From Veillonellaceae bacterium (lineage in GTDB: Bacteria; Bacillota_C; Negativicutes; UBA1444): DNA of 64,000 nucleotides. The stretch is from contig JAAZNU010000036.1 of the NCBI GenBank assembly GCA_012798135.1, forward strand, positions 14,865 to 78,864, written 5' to 3'. The notes below the pieces were generated by a model. It saw only the letters and a program-made list of their open reading frames with translations, searched no databases and was not told where the DNA came from. Of this stretch, positions 38,591 to 46,450 are shown one piece after another (the stretch's first letter is position 1; each line of letters starts with the position of its first letter). The translations under genes were made by a program, and so were the position numbers.

Positions 38591-38633
38591 CCCTGCAGAA
38601 AAGTTTCCTGTGAGAAAGAAAACTTCCGCAGGG
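38591..38633 (-). promoter_or_regulatory. Terminator-like hairpin in the dctP leader
   Basis: CCCTGC (38591-38596) and GCAGGG (38628-38633) close a long stem continued by imperfect A/T-rich pairing, and on the minus strand it is followed by TATTTTTG. It lies about 130 bases before dctP, within the presumed leader, and could act as an attenuator. Confidence 0.5.
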
Positions 38634-38681
38634 TTATACCCACGGAATCACAAACTCACTCTCTGAACAAGACAAAGTGAA

Positions 38682-38713
38682 ATGATATTGAACTTTGTAT
38701 ACAAAGTTATCAT
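38682..38713. promoter_or_regulatory. 18-bp perfect palindrome upstream of dctP-larA
   Basis: AACTTTGTATACAAAGTT (38691-38708) is an exact palindrome, flanked by ATGATA (38682-38687) and TATCAT (38708-38713). Its core TTGTATACAA fits the GT-n-AC type of site used by FadR-subfamily GntR regulators, which often sense lactate and other organic acids. A minus-strand TTGACA (38733-38728) lies just upstream of it relative to dctP. Confidence 0.65.
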
Positions 38714-38733
38714 CTTTTGTCGGTTGTTGTCAA

Positions 38734-38941
38734 GAGAGATTTACAGAAAAGTTTTTTTCGAGCAGACAACGACCCTAAAATCCCAACTGAAGAGACGAAA
38801 ATTTTTTTACGCGCTATCTTCTGGATAAAAGAATCTTCAAAGAAAAAAGTTCGATGATATAAAGTAGATACAGGATAAAAGATATTTATCCGAATCGACA
38901 GCAACGGGACACGGGAGAAAATAGAGGAAGAGGTGTGAAAG
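38734..38941. other. AT-rich intergenic region before the EF-hand gene
   Basis: About 200 A/T-rich bases between the palindrome and the EF-hand gene. No convincing sigma-A or sigma-28 promoter pair was found on the plus strand, although ATATAAAG (near 38860) could be a -10. A small minus-strand frame here overlaps the EF-hand start and is not supported. Confidence 0.4.
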
Positions 38942-39580
38942 GTGAGTATTTCGTCCGTAAACAGCAGCTTGGCATCCATGCTGCTCAACCCCTACAGCGG
39001 TGTCTCCGGCAATAAAAATGTCGGCAATTCGTCTCCTCAGGGAGCTTCAAATGCGCTGCCAGGAGTCGTTGCGAGCAACGCTGACGGGGATACGTTTCAA
39101 TTATCCGATGCCGGCAAGGCTGCGATGCTATCGACATCGGAAATGTACGACAAGATGGATGCGGATGGCGACGGGTCGGTCACCCAGGAGGAATTTGTGG
39201 CGGCCCGTCCTGACGATGTGACCGAGGAAATGGCAGCCAACCTGTATAACAGTTTCGACACGGATGAATCCGGGTCACTGACGAAATCGGAGTATGAAAC
39301 GGCCATGAACCAGGCGCCGCCGCCACCGCCGCCGCCACCGGGTGGAGGAGGCGGAATGGGGGCTTCGACGGAGAAGTCGCAGACATTCAGCGAACTTGAT
39401 ACCAATCAGGACGGTGTGGTGAGCGCGGAGGAATTGGCGGCGGCCCGCCCTGACGATGTGACCGAGGAAATGGCGGCCAATCTATTTAAAAGTCTCGATA
39501 CGGACGGATCCGGGGGACTGACGGCAACCGAATACGCCGCAAAAATGGGCGGTAATGCGGGAGCTGTGTCCAGCATATAG
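38942..39580 (+). CDS. EF-hand calcium-binding protein
   Basis: A 212-aa acidic protein with four canonical EF-hand loops: residues 73-84 (DADGDGSVTQEE), 106-117, 153-164 and 186-197. The pairs are separated by a linker of eight prolines and five glycines (126-138). The second pair is a near copy of the first, offset by 80 residues; the stretch AARPDDVTEEMAANL occurs in both. No signal peptide is visible. The N-terminus (SISSVNSSLASMLLNPYSG) resembles those of flagellar-type or type I-like exported proteins, so export by another route is possible. The start is GTG, supported by AGAGG. It is divergent from dctP. Confidence 0.9.
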   Translation: MSISSVNSSLASMLLNPYSGVSGNKNVGNSSPQGASNALPGVVASNADGDTFQLSDAGKAAMLSTSEMYDKMDADGDGSVTQEEFVAARPDDVTEEMAANLYNSFDTDESGSLTKSEYETAMNQAPPPPPPPPGGGGGMGASTEKSQTFSELDTNQDGVVSAEELAAARPDDVTEEMAANLFKSLDTDGSGGLTATEYAAKMGGNAGAVSSI

Positions 39581-39648
39581 GATGTGCATTCTTTTCCATG
39601 AATTCGTTTCCCGTTGCTTGATTTCTGTTTTGTAGTTGTCGATAACAT

Positions 39649-39685
39649 TCCCCCGCCGGCCATCGCCAACGGGGGACATTTTTTT
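39649..39685 (+). terminator. Intrinsic terminator after the EF-hand gene
   Basis: Stem TCCCCCG (39649-39655) / CGGGGGA (39670-39676) with an inner GGC/GCC pair, followed by CATTTTTTT. It also marks the end of the convergent glycosyltransferase gene. Confidence 0.85.
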
Positions 39686-39709
39686 GTTCGTATTGCTGCG
39701 ATTGCCAGA

Positions 39710-41644
39710 TCAGGCGGTTTCGGCAGCGACAGGACCATGCATCGTTCGGATCGCCGTGATTTTTTGCCGAATGGCGGGATCGTTGCATTGCTGATATGAC
39801 CAGTCAAGAAATTCGGCGGCAGCGGCACGGATATCGTCGCATTCCAGCGCCTGCGCGAAGAAGTCGGCGGCGTGGCTGAAATCTTTGACTTTGTAGCAGC
39901 AGAATCCCGCCCGGACATTCAGTTGCCCGGCCAGAATCGGAGTGAGGTCCGATCGTTGCAACTGTTCGAGACAAAAGCGAAAGGCAGGCGAGTAGACATG
40001 TTGCTGTAACAGTCGATCCACGGTTATCGGTATCGCATCAGTTTGTGGGAAACGGGCCGAAATGCGGAGGAGGGACAGCAACTGCTCTTCGTGAGCCAAG
40101 TTGATGCTATTTAAAACCAATGTGGAATAGGCCGAAAAGTCCGTTGTAGATAGTTCCGGCATCTCTTGAGGATGAAAATAGGCGAGGGCGATTCGGCGTA
40201 GCGAGGAATCGGCTGATTGGGAAATGGATGTCAGGCAAGCCGGTTGGTCGCCGAGGATACTGGCAATTGTGATGAACAGCTCGGCACCATCGGTCGCAGT
40301 CTCTCGGAACAGCGTTGCAAAACACTGAAATGCTAATTCGAAGTTATCACAAACCAGAAACTTCATGCCTATGAAATAATTTCCTTGCAATTGACCGGAT
40401 AATATCTTCAGATAATGGGCGAAGAGTTGCTTTTGATTCAAAATGGCCAAATTTCGCACCAAAAACTCGACGTCGGTTTTATCCTGGACATCATACATTC
40501 GATCGAGCAGTTGCACGATGTCGACGAGCTTTTGCCCCTTGACCAAGGAGATCAGCAACGAAAAGGCGGAACCCAAATGTTTTTCCGTTTGTAAAGCTAA
40601 AACCGTATGCTCGAAACATGGCGTCGGTTTGTTCATTTTATCGTAAATTAGGGCGATTTCCTCGTGAACTTTGCCGACGACTTTCGGAAATTCGTTGTCC
40701 AAGGTACTGTGAAAATTTTGGTTGGCAACCAAGGCCTGCTTCAGAAAATCCAAGGCTTGGCCATAGTGCCCCTGTTTTAGTTGATATACGCCGCTGCAGT
40801 GCAATATCTCCGGATGATCGGGATATTTTTGCAAGGCCTCTTTGACCATGGTGGCGACTTGGGCAGTTTGATACTCGTTCAGGAAGATCATACTTTTGAT
40901 GTAGAAAATATACGGCTTGTGATGGACTGTCGAAGCGAGAATTTCTTCATTGTTCTCCAGGGATTTCAATGCATATTGAGCGGCCTGCTCATACTGATGC
41001 AGCAGAATATGCGACTGGCTGAGATAGTAGTAAGTCAGGCAATTGGTGTGATGATCCGTCACTTCCTGTTCCAATAGCGGCAAATTGCGACGGGCCTTTT
41101 CCGGCAAGGTGCTTTGCGAATAGCCCGTATGGCGGATAGCCATCGTTGATTCCGGGATGTAGACGACAACCGGACTGCGCCCCTGTTTGAAGATCGCCTC
41201 GTGGATGCGGCCCTGATAACGGATGGACCTGGAATGGCGAAACAAACGGACAATCTGCGTATGGGCAATTGCCGGGCCGTCAAGTTTTTCCATGTGTTTC
41301 ATCAAAATGCAGACGGCATCAATTTTGCGGTTGCCGTGCACTTTGCGGACCACCGCAGGCAGATTGACAGATTTATCCGGTTCAAAATACTCGTCGGCAT
41401 CCAGAAAGACGATCCAATCGCCGCTGGCTTGATCCAAAGCGAAGTTACGGGCCGCGGCAAAATCGTCAGCCCATTGATACGAAAAAACTTTGGCGCCCAT
41501 GTTCTCGGCAATGTCCACGGTTTTATCCGATGAGCCCGTGTCCACAACGATGACTTCATCGACATATTTTTTTACGCTGTCGATGCAGCGGGCGATATTA
41601 TTCTGCTCATTTTTGACGATTGCACACAAGGATATAGTAGCCAT
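39710..41644 (-). CDS. GT2 glycosyltransferase with TPR-like repeats
   Basis: A 644-aa two-part protein. Residues 1-220 are a GT2 (GT-A) glycosyltransferase: SLCAIVKNEQNNIARCIDSV, VVDTGSSDKT and the metal/nucleotide-binding LDADEYFEP. The remainder is helical with TPR-like pairs (for example YYYLSQSHILLHQYEQAAQYALKSL and LKQGHYGQALDFLKQAL), suited to recognising a protein or partner. It lies downstream of a second glycosyltransferase gene and flagellin on the same strand, which points to flagellin glycosylation. No strong ribosome binding site is seen; it starts five bases after the previous stop and is probably coupled to it. Confidence 0.88.
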   Translation of the reverse strand: MATISLCAIVKNEQNNIARCIDSVKKYVDEVIVVDTGSSDKTVDIAENMGAKVFSYQWADDFAAARNFALDQASGDWIVFLDADEYFEPDKSVNLPAVVRKVHGNRKIDAVCILMKHMEKLDGPAIAHTQIVRLFRHSRSIRYQGRIHEAIFKQGRSPVVVYIPESTMAIRHTGYSQSTLPEKARRNLPLLEQEVTDHHTNCLTYYYLSQSHILLHQYEQAAQYALKSLENNEEILASTVHHKPYIFYIKSMIFLNEYQTAQVATMVKEALQKYPDHPEILHCSGVYQLKQGHYGQALDFLKQALVANQNFHSTLDNEFPKVVGKVHEEIALIYDKMNKPTPCFEHTVLALQTEKHLGSAFSLLISLVKGQKLVDIVQLLDRMYDVQDKTDVEFLVRNLAILNQKQLFAHYLKILSGQLQGNYFIGMKFLVCDNFELAFQCFATLFRETATDGAELFITIASILGDQPACLTSISQSADSSLRRIALAYFHPQEMPELSTTDFSAYSTLVLNSINLAHEEQLLSLLRISARFPQTDAIPITVDRLLQQHVYSPAFRFCLEQLQRSDLTPILAGQLNVRAGFCCYKVKDFSHAADFFAQALECDDIRAAAAEFLDWSYQQCNDPAIRQKITAIRTMHGPVAAETA

Positions 41645-41649
41645 CAGGC

Positions 41650-43383
41650 TTACCCGCCGATTGTTGCCGGGTGCGGCAACAAGGTTGTAGAGTCGGTGTG
41701 CTGTTCAGGCTGACTAGTCACGATGGATGACAACAGATTTTCCAACTGGGTGATTGCTTTGTCCTGACTAAATTGTCTGGCGGTTTCCAGCCCATGCTCT
41801 ATCAACATTTTTCGGGCCGATTCATTTTTCATCAAGAAAGACAGTCCGGCTGCCAAAGAACGGATATCGCCAGGATCGGCCAGTAGCGCGTTGACGCCGG
41901 TTTGGATATATTCGCGGATACCGCCGCAATCTGTTGTGACTACCGGAACCCCGGAAGCCATTGCTTCCAGGGGGGGCATGCCGAATCCTTCATACCAGGA
42001 GGTAAACAGGAACAGATCGGCATTTCGATAAATATTCGCCAAATCAATTTGGGAGGGCTGAATTACGATGTTTACCGGAAAATTGGCGCCCTGGACATTA
42101 GGCTTGGTTTGGCAAACCCAGGTCACGCTGAAACGATGTCCTTGCTGCCAAAGCAATTGTAGGGTTCGCAGGGCGACATCGAATCCTTTGAAACGTAATT
42201 TCGGATTTCCGACTAACAGAATATGGCTTTTAAACGAGTGACGGATGGGCGAAAATAATTCGCGGTCGACAAAATTAGGAATAAGCGCTGGGTTGATTTG
42301 ATAGCGCGTGGCCAACATTGTGTGGAGTGTTTCGGAAGCTGCGGCAAAATGGACATTGGCAGAATAGTGCTCATTTAGACGCTTTTGCAGGTCTGAATTT
42401 CTAAATAAGCTGTTGCAATCGCCAAACAGCCATTCATGCCCCTGTTCCCAGTACACCACCGGAACTTGAGCGTGTGATAACTCCGCCAATTGTTCGACCC
42501 ATCCGGCCATTGCAATGTCGCAGTCCTGTAAGTAGTGGTTGTACGATTTGTTTGGTGGAACCAAAATAGTCCGAGCGATTTTGACATCATACCAGTCGGG
42601 AAGTACTTTGGACCCCGGCTGATCCCGCAGTAAGGCAGATACTTTGTGCCCTCGCTTCTGCAGTTGCGTCATTTGTTCCAATACCATCTTTAAGCCACCG
42701 GTTAGTTGACGATGCGGCAATATATAGCTGATTTTCAGGGGCCGGTGCGGTTCATGGGCGACGAGTGGAATTGCCTTGCGGTTCTGCAGAGCCGGTTGCG
42801 GCGTGCCGGGGGAAAGGTGAAACAGTTGGGCGGCATTGTTGCCAATATCCAAACGCAAATATTGGAAATTATACTCAATAAAGTCAATGGGAGACCATTG
42901 ACTGATATGTCGTTCATAATGATTGCCGAGATACTCTGCTTGTTCCGCCGGATACAGCGGTGTGGAAATCAGCAGCGATTTTTTGGTGTGCGCTAATAGT
43001 TTTTTAATGAATGCGTGGCCGTCGTCCTTGGAAAAATGTTCTAAAACATCAATGAACAAAATACAATCATAGATCGGTAACTGATCAATGATCTCCATTG
43101 CGTTTCCATAATAAACATGATCGTAGACGAAATCGTGCAAAGGGTTGTTATATTGTTCATAGGCTTCAATGCCATCGATCTTCACTTGCCATTGTTTTTT
43201 ATGATAACGCTCGAAGGGAATGTCCAGAACATCTCGCAGTAGTAATCCATACTTGCCGAATCCGACACCCACGTCCAGGACCGATGCGGGTTTTTCAATC
43301 TGAATTTGATCCAGAATGGGCGGAATGGCCTGATACCAACTGGTTGGCACAATTTTTCGCCTCTTTTCCTGCTTTGAATCCAT
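41650..43383 (-). CDS. Methyltransferase-GT4 glycosyltransferase fusion
   Basis: A 577-aa bifunctional-looking protein. The N-terminal 200 residues are a class I SAM methyltransferase (SVLDVGVGFGKYGLLLRDVL as motif I, CILFIDVLEHF later). Residues from about 215 form a GT4 glycosyltransferase: ISYILPHRQLTGGLKMVLEQM, then RFKGFDVALRTL and EGFGMPPLEAMASGVPVVTTD. Together they could transfer and methylate a sugar on flagellin, whose gene lies just upstream. The ATG at 43383 has no ribosome binding site and sits 11 bases after a strong hairpin; a GTG at 43350 follows AAGAGG with nine-base spacing and may be the real start. Confidence 0.88.
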   Translation of the reverse strand: MDSKQEKRRKIVPTSWYQAIPPILDQIQIEKPASVLDVGVGFGKYGLLLRDVLDIPFERYHKKQWQVKIDGIEAYEQYNNPLHDFVYDHVYYGNAMEIIDQLPIYDCILFIDVLEHFSKDDGHAFIKKLLAHTKKSLLISTPLYPAEQAEYLGNHYERHISQWSPIDFIEYNFQYLRLDIGNNAAQLFHLSPGTPQPALQNRKAIPLVAHEPHRPLKISYILPHRQLTGGLKMVLEQMTQLQKRGHKVSALLRDQPGSKVLPDWYDVKIARTILVPPNKSYNHYLQDCDIAMAGWVEQLAELSHAQVPVVYWEQGHEWLFGDCNSLFRNSDLQKRLNEHYSANVHFAAASETLHTMLATRYQINPALIPNFVDRELFSPIRHSFKSHILLVGNPKLRFKGFDVALRTLQLLWQQGHRFSVTWVCQTKPNVQGANFPVNIVIQPSQIDLANIYRNADLFLFTSWYEGFGMPPLEAMASGVPVVTTDCGGIREYIQTGVNALLADPGDIRSLAAGLSFLMKNESARKMLIEHGLETARQFSQDKAITQLENLLSSIVTSQPEQHTDSTTLLPHPATIGG

Positions 43384-43393
43384 GAAACATTTG

Positions 43394-43427
43394 GGGCCGT
43401 GCCGAAACCGAAGTTTCGGTACGGCCC
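43394..43427 (-). other. 15-bp hairpin between flagellin and glycosyltransferase genes
   Basis: GGGCCGT-CCGAAAC and GTTTCGG-ACGGCCC (43394-43408 with 43413-43427) pair fully if one G-U is allowed, with a CGAA loop. There is no T-tract on the minus strand, so it may be an mRNA 3'-end stabiliser for flagellin or a translational control element rather than a normal terminator. Confidence 0.7.
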
Positions 43428-43476
43428 TTCTGATAGTACGCTTGCACTTAACCGGGTCGGGTGAGAAGTGTTTCGG

Positions 43477-44700
43477 TTATTGCAACAACTGCAGAACCTG
43501 TTGCGGCTGCTGGTTGGCTTGTGCCAACATGGCGGTGGCCGCTTGATTGATTACACTGAGCTTGGTGTACTCGGCCATCTCGGCGGCCATATCGACGTCG
43601 CGGATGCGGGATTCGGCGGAAGTAATATTTTCGCTGGACGTCGTCAGGTTGTTGATAGTGTGTTCCAGACGATTCTCCTCGGCGCCCATTTTGCCGCGGG
43701 CGGCTGAGACCATGGAAGTTGCGGTGTCAATGACCGAGATGGCGACTTCCGCGGCGCTCTGCGAAGTGACGGTCAGGTTTTTTACACCCAGCGAACCGGC
43801 ATCCATGGCATCGATGGAAATATTCAGGTTTTGGCCGGTGTTGGCGCCGATCAGAATAGTGGCGGAGCCGTCGGCCCGTAGATCATTGGCGGCGGTGGTT
43901 TGCGTAAAACTGGACAGTGTATCGCTGACAGTCGACCGTTTATCTCCGTCCGAATCCGTCACCGTATAGGTGATGCCATAAATGGCCGCGGTAGTGCCGC
44001 CGGTTGCGGCCGTGGCGGTCAAGGTGCCGGTCGTAGCCGTCGCCAAGGTGAAATCGCTGGTAGCGAGATTCGCCAGAGTTGTAGAGGTAGTGACCGTGAA
44101 GGAAGTGGTTTGCAGAGCACCATCTTTGACATAATTGAGGGTGATCGTATCGCCCGCTTCAATTCCCAGCGAATTGCCGCTGGCATCGGTCAGAGCGGTC
44201 AACGTGCTGGCCGCCAATGTGTTCTTGTTCAAGGAAGTGTTGGTGGATACATTAGCGGTGGCAGTCGCGTTGGCCTCACTCATGGAGCCGTCGAGCAAAT
44301 TTTTGGTGTTGAATTGGGTGGTCTGGGCGATCCGGTCGATTTCCTCGGTGAGCTCGTCAAACTCCGACTGGATATCGGTCCGATCGCTGTCGGTCAGGGT
44401 GTCGCTGGAAGCTTCGACCGCCAGTTCCCGCATGCGTTGCAGGATACTGGTGCTTTCGTCGAGGGCGCCTTCCGCCGTCTGCAGGAGCGAGATACTGTCC
44501 TGCGCGTTGGAGCTGGCTTGGTCGAGCCCACTGATCTGGCCGCGCATTTTTTCGGAAATCGCCAGACCGGCCGCGTCGTCGGCCGCCGTGTTGATGCGGA
44601 GGCCGGAAGACAATTTGGCCAGCGATTTCTGCATGGTCGTGTTGTTGGCGTTCAACGAGTTCAACGTGTTGAGGGAGGCCATGTTGTGATTGATAATCAT
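43477..44700 (-). CDS. fliC: Flagellin
   Basis: Filament subunit of the flagellum, 407 aa. The conserved ends are complete: MIINHNMASLNTLNSLN and LSSGLRINTAADDAAGLAISEKMRGQISGLD at the N-terminus, and SRIRDVDMAAEMAEYTKLSVINQAATAMLAQANQ at the C-terminus for D0/D1. The middle (about 150-290) is a short variable region rich in Thr, Ser and Ala, likely surface-exposed and able to carry O-linked sugars. AAGGAGGAAAG precedes the ATG, and a small hairpin (44731-44750) lies in the leader. It is transcribed toward two glycosyltransferase genes. Confidence 0.97.
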   Translation of the reverse strand: MIINHNMASLNTLNSLNANNTTMQKSLAKLSSGLRINTAADDAAGLAISEKMRGQISGLDQASSNAQDSISLLQTAEGALDESTSILQRMRELAVEASSDTLTDSDRTDIQSEFDELTEEIDRIAQTTQFNTKNLLDGSMSEANATATANVSTNTSLNKNTLAASTLTALTDASGNSLGIEAGDTITLNYVKDGALQTTSFTVTTSTTLANLATSDFTLATATTGTLTATAATGGTTAAIYGITYTVTDSDGDKRSTVSDTLSSFTQTTAANDLRADGSATILIGANTGQNLNISIDAMDAGSLGVKNLTVTSQSAAEVAISVIDTATSMVSAARGKMGAEENRLEHTINNLTTSSENITSAESRIRDVDMAAEMAEYTKLSVINQAATAMLAQANQQPQQVLQLLQ

Positions 44701-44773
44701 GATTCTTTCCTCCTTGAATTTTTTTACTCATGGGAGCGTCCTTACTCCCACTTTGGCTGGAATTTTTTGTTTC

Positions 44774-44800
44774 GTGACGGAACCGACAGCGTTTGATTTA
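44774..44800 (-). promoter_or_regulatory. Candidate sigma-28 promoter for flagellin
   Basis: Minus-strand TAAA (44800-44797), exactly 15 bases, then TCCGTCAC (44781-44774), compared with TAAA-N15-GCCGATAA. The -35 and the CCG core match but the rest of the -10 does not, so support is moderate. Confidence 0.4.
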
Positions 44801-44910
44801 CGTCGACCGAATCATTGGAATCACCTCTACCTTCCCCGGTTGTCTATTTGTTCGACTAGGGAAGTTAGAAGAAAATTTGAAAACGGAATCTTTTCACAAT
44901 ATTTTTTGAA

Positions 44911-44941
44911 TAAAAAAATCCACACGCCGGCCGACGTGTGG
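44911..44941 (-). terminator. Intrinsic terminator after the orphan response regulator
   Basis: On the minus strand CCACACG (44941-44935) pairs with CGTGTGG (44926-44920), followed by ATTTTTTTA. It separates the regulator from flagellin. Confidence 0.88.
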
Positions 44942-44968
44942 AAATCAAAACCAGATACAGTCATTAGG

Positions 44969-45625
44969 TTATTGCATGCAGTACCCAACCTCATGAATCG
45001 TTCTGACATGGAGTTCGGGCAATTTTTTGCGCAGATAGTGAATATACAGGTGGACATAGGGACGATAGACGGCGGACTGCTCGCCCCAGACTTTCTCCAG
45101 AATGCGATCGGTAGGAATCACTTGGCCGAAGTTACGAATGAGCAGTTCCAGGATCAGGGCTTCCTTCACGGTCAGTTTTACCGAAGAATGGCCCGTGTTG
45201 ACTTCGCTGCGGGCGGGGTCCAAGGTGAGGCCGGCCGCCGTCAGCAGTTCCTTCGTATCGGCAGGGAGCACCCGACGGGACAGGGCGCGCAAACGGGCCA
45301 ACAGCTCGCTGCTGGAAAAAGGCTTGACCATATAGTCGTCGGCGCCGCAGTCCAGCCCCTGAATCCGGTCTTCCACCGAGTCAAGCGCTGTCAGAAACAA
45401 TGCCGGCGTATCATAGCCAAGTTTTCGGTATTCTTTGAGCACCGACAGGCCATCGCGGAATGGCAAGATCCGGTCCAGCACCAAAATGTCGTAGACACCG
45501 GTGGCGGCCATTTCCAGTGCGGTTTCTCCGTCAGGAGCGATGTCGGCTACATAGCCGTTTTTCTTCAGCATGAACGAAAGGGCGGTGGCGAGCTTTTGTT
45601 CGTCTTCGGCTAACAAAACTTTCAT
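44969..45625 (-). CDS. Orphan OmpR-family response regulator
   Basis: A 218-aa two-domain regulator. The receiver domain has the acidic pair at 8-9 (AEDEQ), phospho-acceptor Asp51 (LVLDRILPF), a Thr in FLTALD and Lys in VKPFSSSELL; the C-terminal winged helix matches the OmpR/PhoB type (LTVKEALILELLIRN, RPYVHLYIHYLRKKL). No histidine kinase is adjacent. It lies between flagellin and flgD, divergent from the latter, so a role in motility or surface control is possible. A promoter (TTGTTT-16-TATAAT on the minus strand) overlaps a long inverted repeat just upstream. Confidence 0.92.
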   Translation of the reverse strand: MKVLLAEDEQKLATALSFMLKKNGYVADIAPDGETALEMAATGVYDILVLDRILPFRDGLSVLKEYRKLGYDTPALFLTALDSVEDRIQGLDCGADDYMVKPFSSSELLARLRALSRRVLPADTKELLTAAGLTLDPARSEVNTGHSSVKLTVKEALILELLIRNFGQVIPTDRILEKVWGEQSAVYRPYVHLYIHYLRKKLPELHVRTIHEVGYCMQ

Positions 45626-45685
45626 TAATCAAACCGGCTTTCCTACATCCCTGTTGTAATTTTCCCTCCTTAGCACTCCGTTTGA

Positions 45686-45713
45686 ATTATAGCTGGCGAA
45701 TCTTAGAAAACAA
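45686..45713 (-). promoter_or_regulatory. Candidate promoter of the orphan response regulator
   Basis: On the minus strand: -35 TTGTTT (45713-45708), 16-base spacer, perfect -10 TATAAT (45691-45686). The -35 falls in the loop of the adjacent 20-bp inverted repeat. Confidence 0.5.
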
Positions 45714-45745
45714 TTAATTTTTCTAAGATTCGCCAGCTGTTTTTT
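45691..45745 (+). terminator. 20-bp perfect inverted repeat with T-tract, between divergent genes
   Basis: Arms 45691-45710 and 45719-45738 are exact reverse complements (8-base loop), followed by GTTTTTT. In form it is a strong plus-strand terminator, yet no plus-strand gene precedes it. It may act on antisense transcription, insulate flgD, or serve as an operator for the minus-strand promoter it covers. Confidence 0.8.
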
Positions 45746-45917
45746 AATTATTCCGGCCAATCTGTGTCGCCTTGACTTTTCAAAGGAAACAATAATTTCT
45801 GTTGGCGCCGTTTTGCGGGGTTATCTAAACAAAATCTAAGATGCTTTGCAGAAACAACAAGTGTACAGAAGTATATGCATGTCACCAGGAAAAATTAAAC
45901 GAAAGGCAGGGAAAAGC

Positions 45918-46355
45918 ATGAGTACGACTTCCGGCGTATCCAGCACCGGCAGCACAACCACGACATCATCCAGTACCCTCAATACTTCCTACAGCGACTT
46001 GGCCAATTTTGAATCTTTTGTTGAACTTCTTTGTGTGCAACTACAGAATCAAGACCCGACCGATCCGGTGGAAAACACGGAATTGATTTCGCAATTGGCT
46101 CAGATGAGTACTTTGCAGCAACTGTCAAGCATGGGGCAGTCGCTGGAAGCCTATGAGGCGTATGGCCTGATTGATCAAGACGTCACTTATAACACGACGG
46201 ATTCGTCGGGCGATACCGTAACGGCGACAGGTACCGTAACGGCTGTGACAGTAAAAAGCGGCGAGGTGTATCTGACCATCGACGGCAACAGCGTCAGCTA
46301 CGACGATTTGGTCGGCGTCAACAGCGCAACCGCCAGTTCCACAAGCACTACCTGA
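45918..46355 (+). CDS. flgD: Flagellar hook capping protein FlgD
   Basis: Scaffold that caps the growing hook. From ATG 45918 the protein has 145 aa: a Ser/Thr-rich N-terminus, the conserved FlgD segment FVELLCVQLQNQDPTDPVENTELISQLAQMSTLQQL, then a short beta region. It is shorter than enterobacterial FlgD and lacks a full C-terminal FLG/Tudor domain, as in other Firmicutes. GGCAGGG precedes the start; the frame extends upstream to TTG 45846 but that part is not conserved. First gene of a late flagellar operon. Confidence 0.93.
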   Translation: MSTTSGVSSTGSTTTTSSSTLNTSYSDLANFESFVELLCVQLQNQDPTDPVENTELISQLAQMSTLQQLSSMGQSLEAYEAYGLIDQDVTYNTTDSSGDTVTATGTVTAVTVKSGEVYLTIDGNSVSYDDLVGVNSATASSTSTT

Positions 46356-46370
46356 GTATTGGCTTAAGCA

Positions 46371-46429
46371 TCAGCCGGACCCCTGTAGGGGAGGCTGACT
46401 TCTATTTCCGAACGACGGAAGAAATAGAG
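46371..46429 (+). other. Two hairpins between flgD and flgE
   Basis: A two-part stem (TCAGCC/GGCTGA enclosing CCCC-TGTA-GGGG, 46371-46398) is followed by a second hairpin with CTATTTC/GAAATAG arms (about 46402-46428). There is no T-tract; they may protect or process the mRNA so that the abundant hook protein is expressed separately. Confidence 0.6.
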
Positions 46430-46450
46430 TTGTCAGGAGGATGAAAAAAT

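Noticed and set aside
38710..38988. Small minus-strand frame (92 codons) before the EF-hand gene
   Set aside because: It overlaps the EF-hand start and the palindrome, has no ribosome site and no recognisable sequence.
39311..39350. CCG/GGTGG repeats as a possible repeat array
   Set aside because: They encode the proline-glycine linker of the EF-hand protein; no CRISPR-like spacing exists anywhere in the window.
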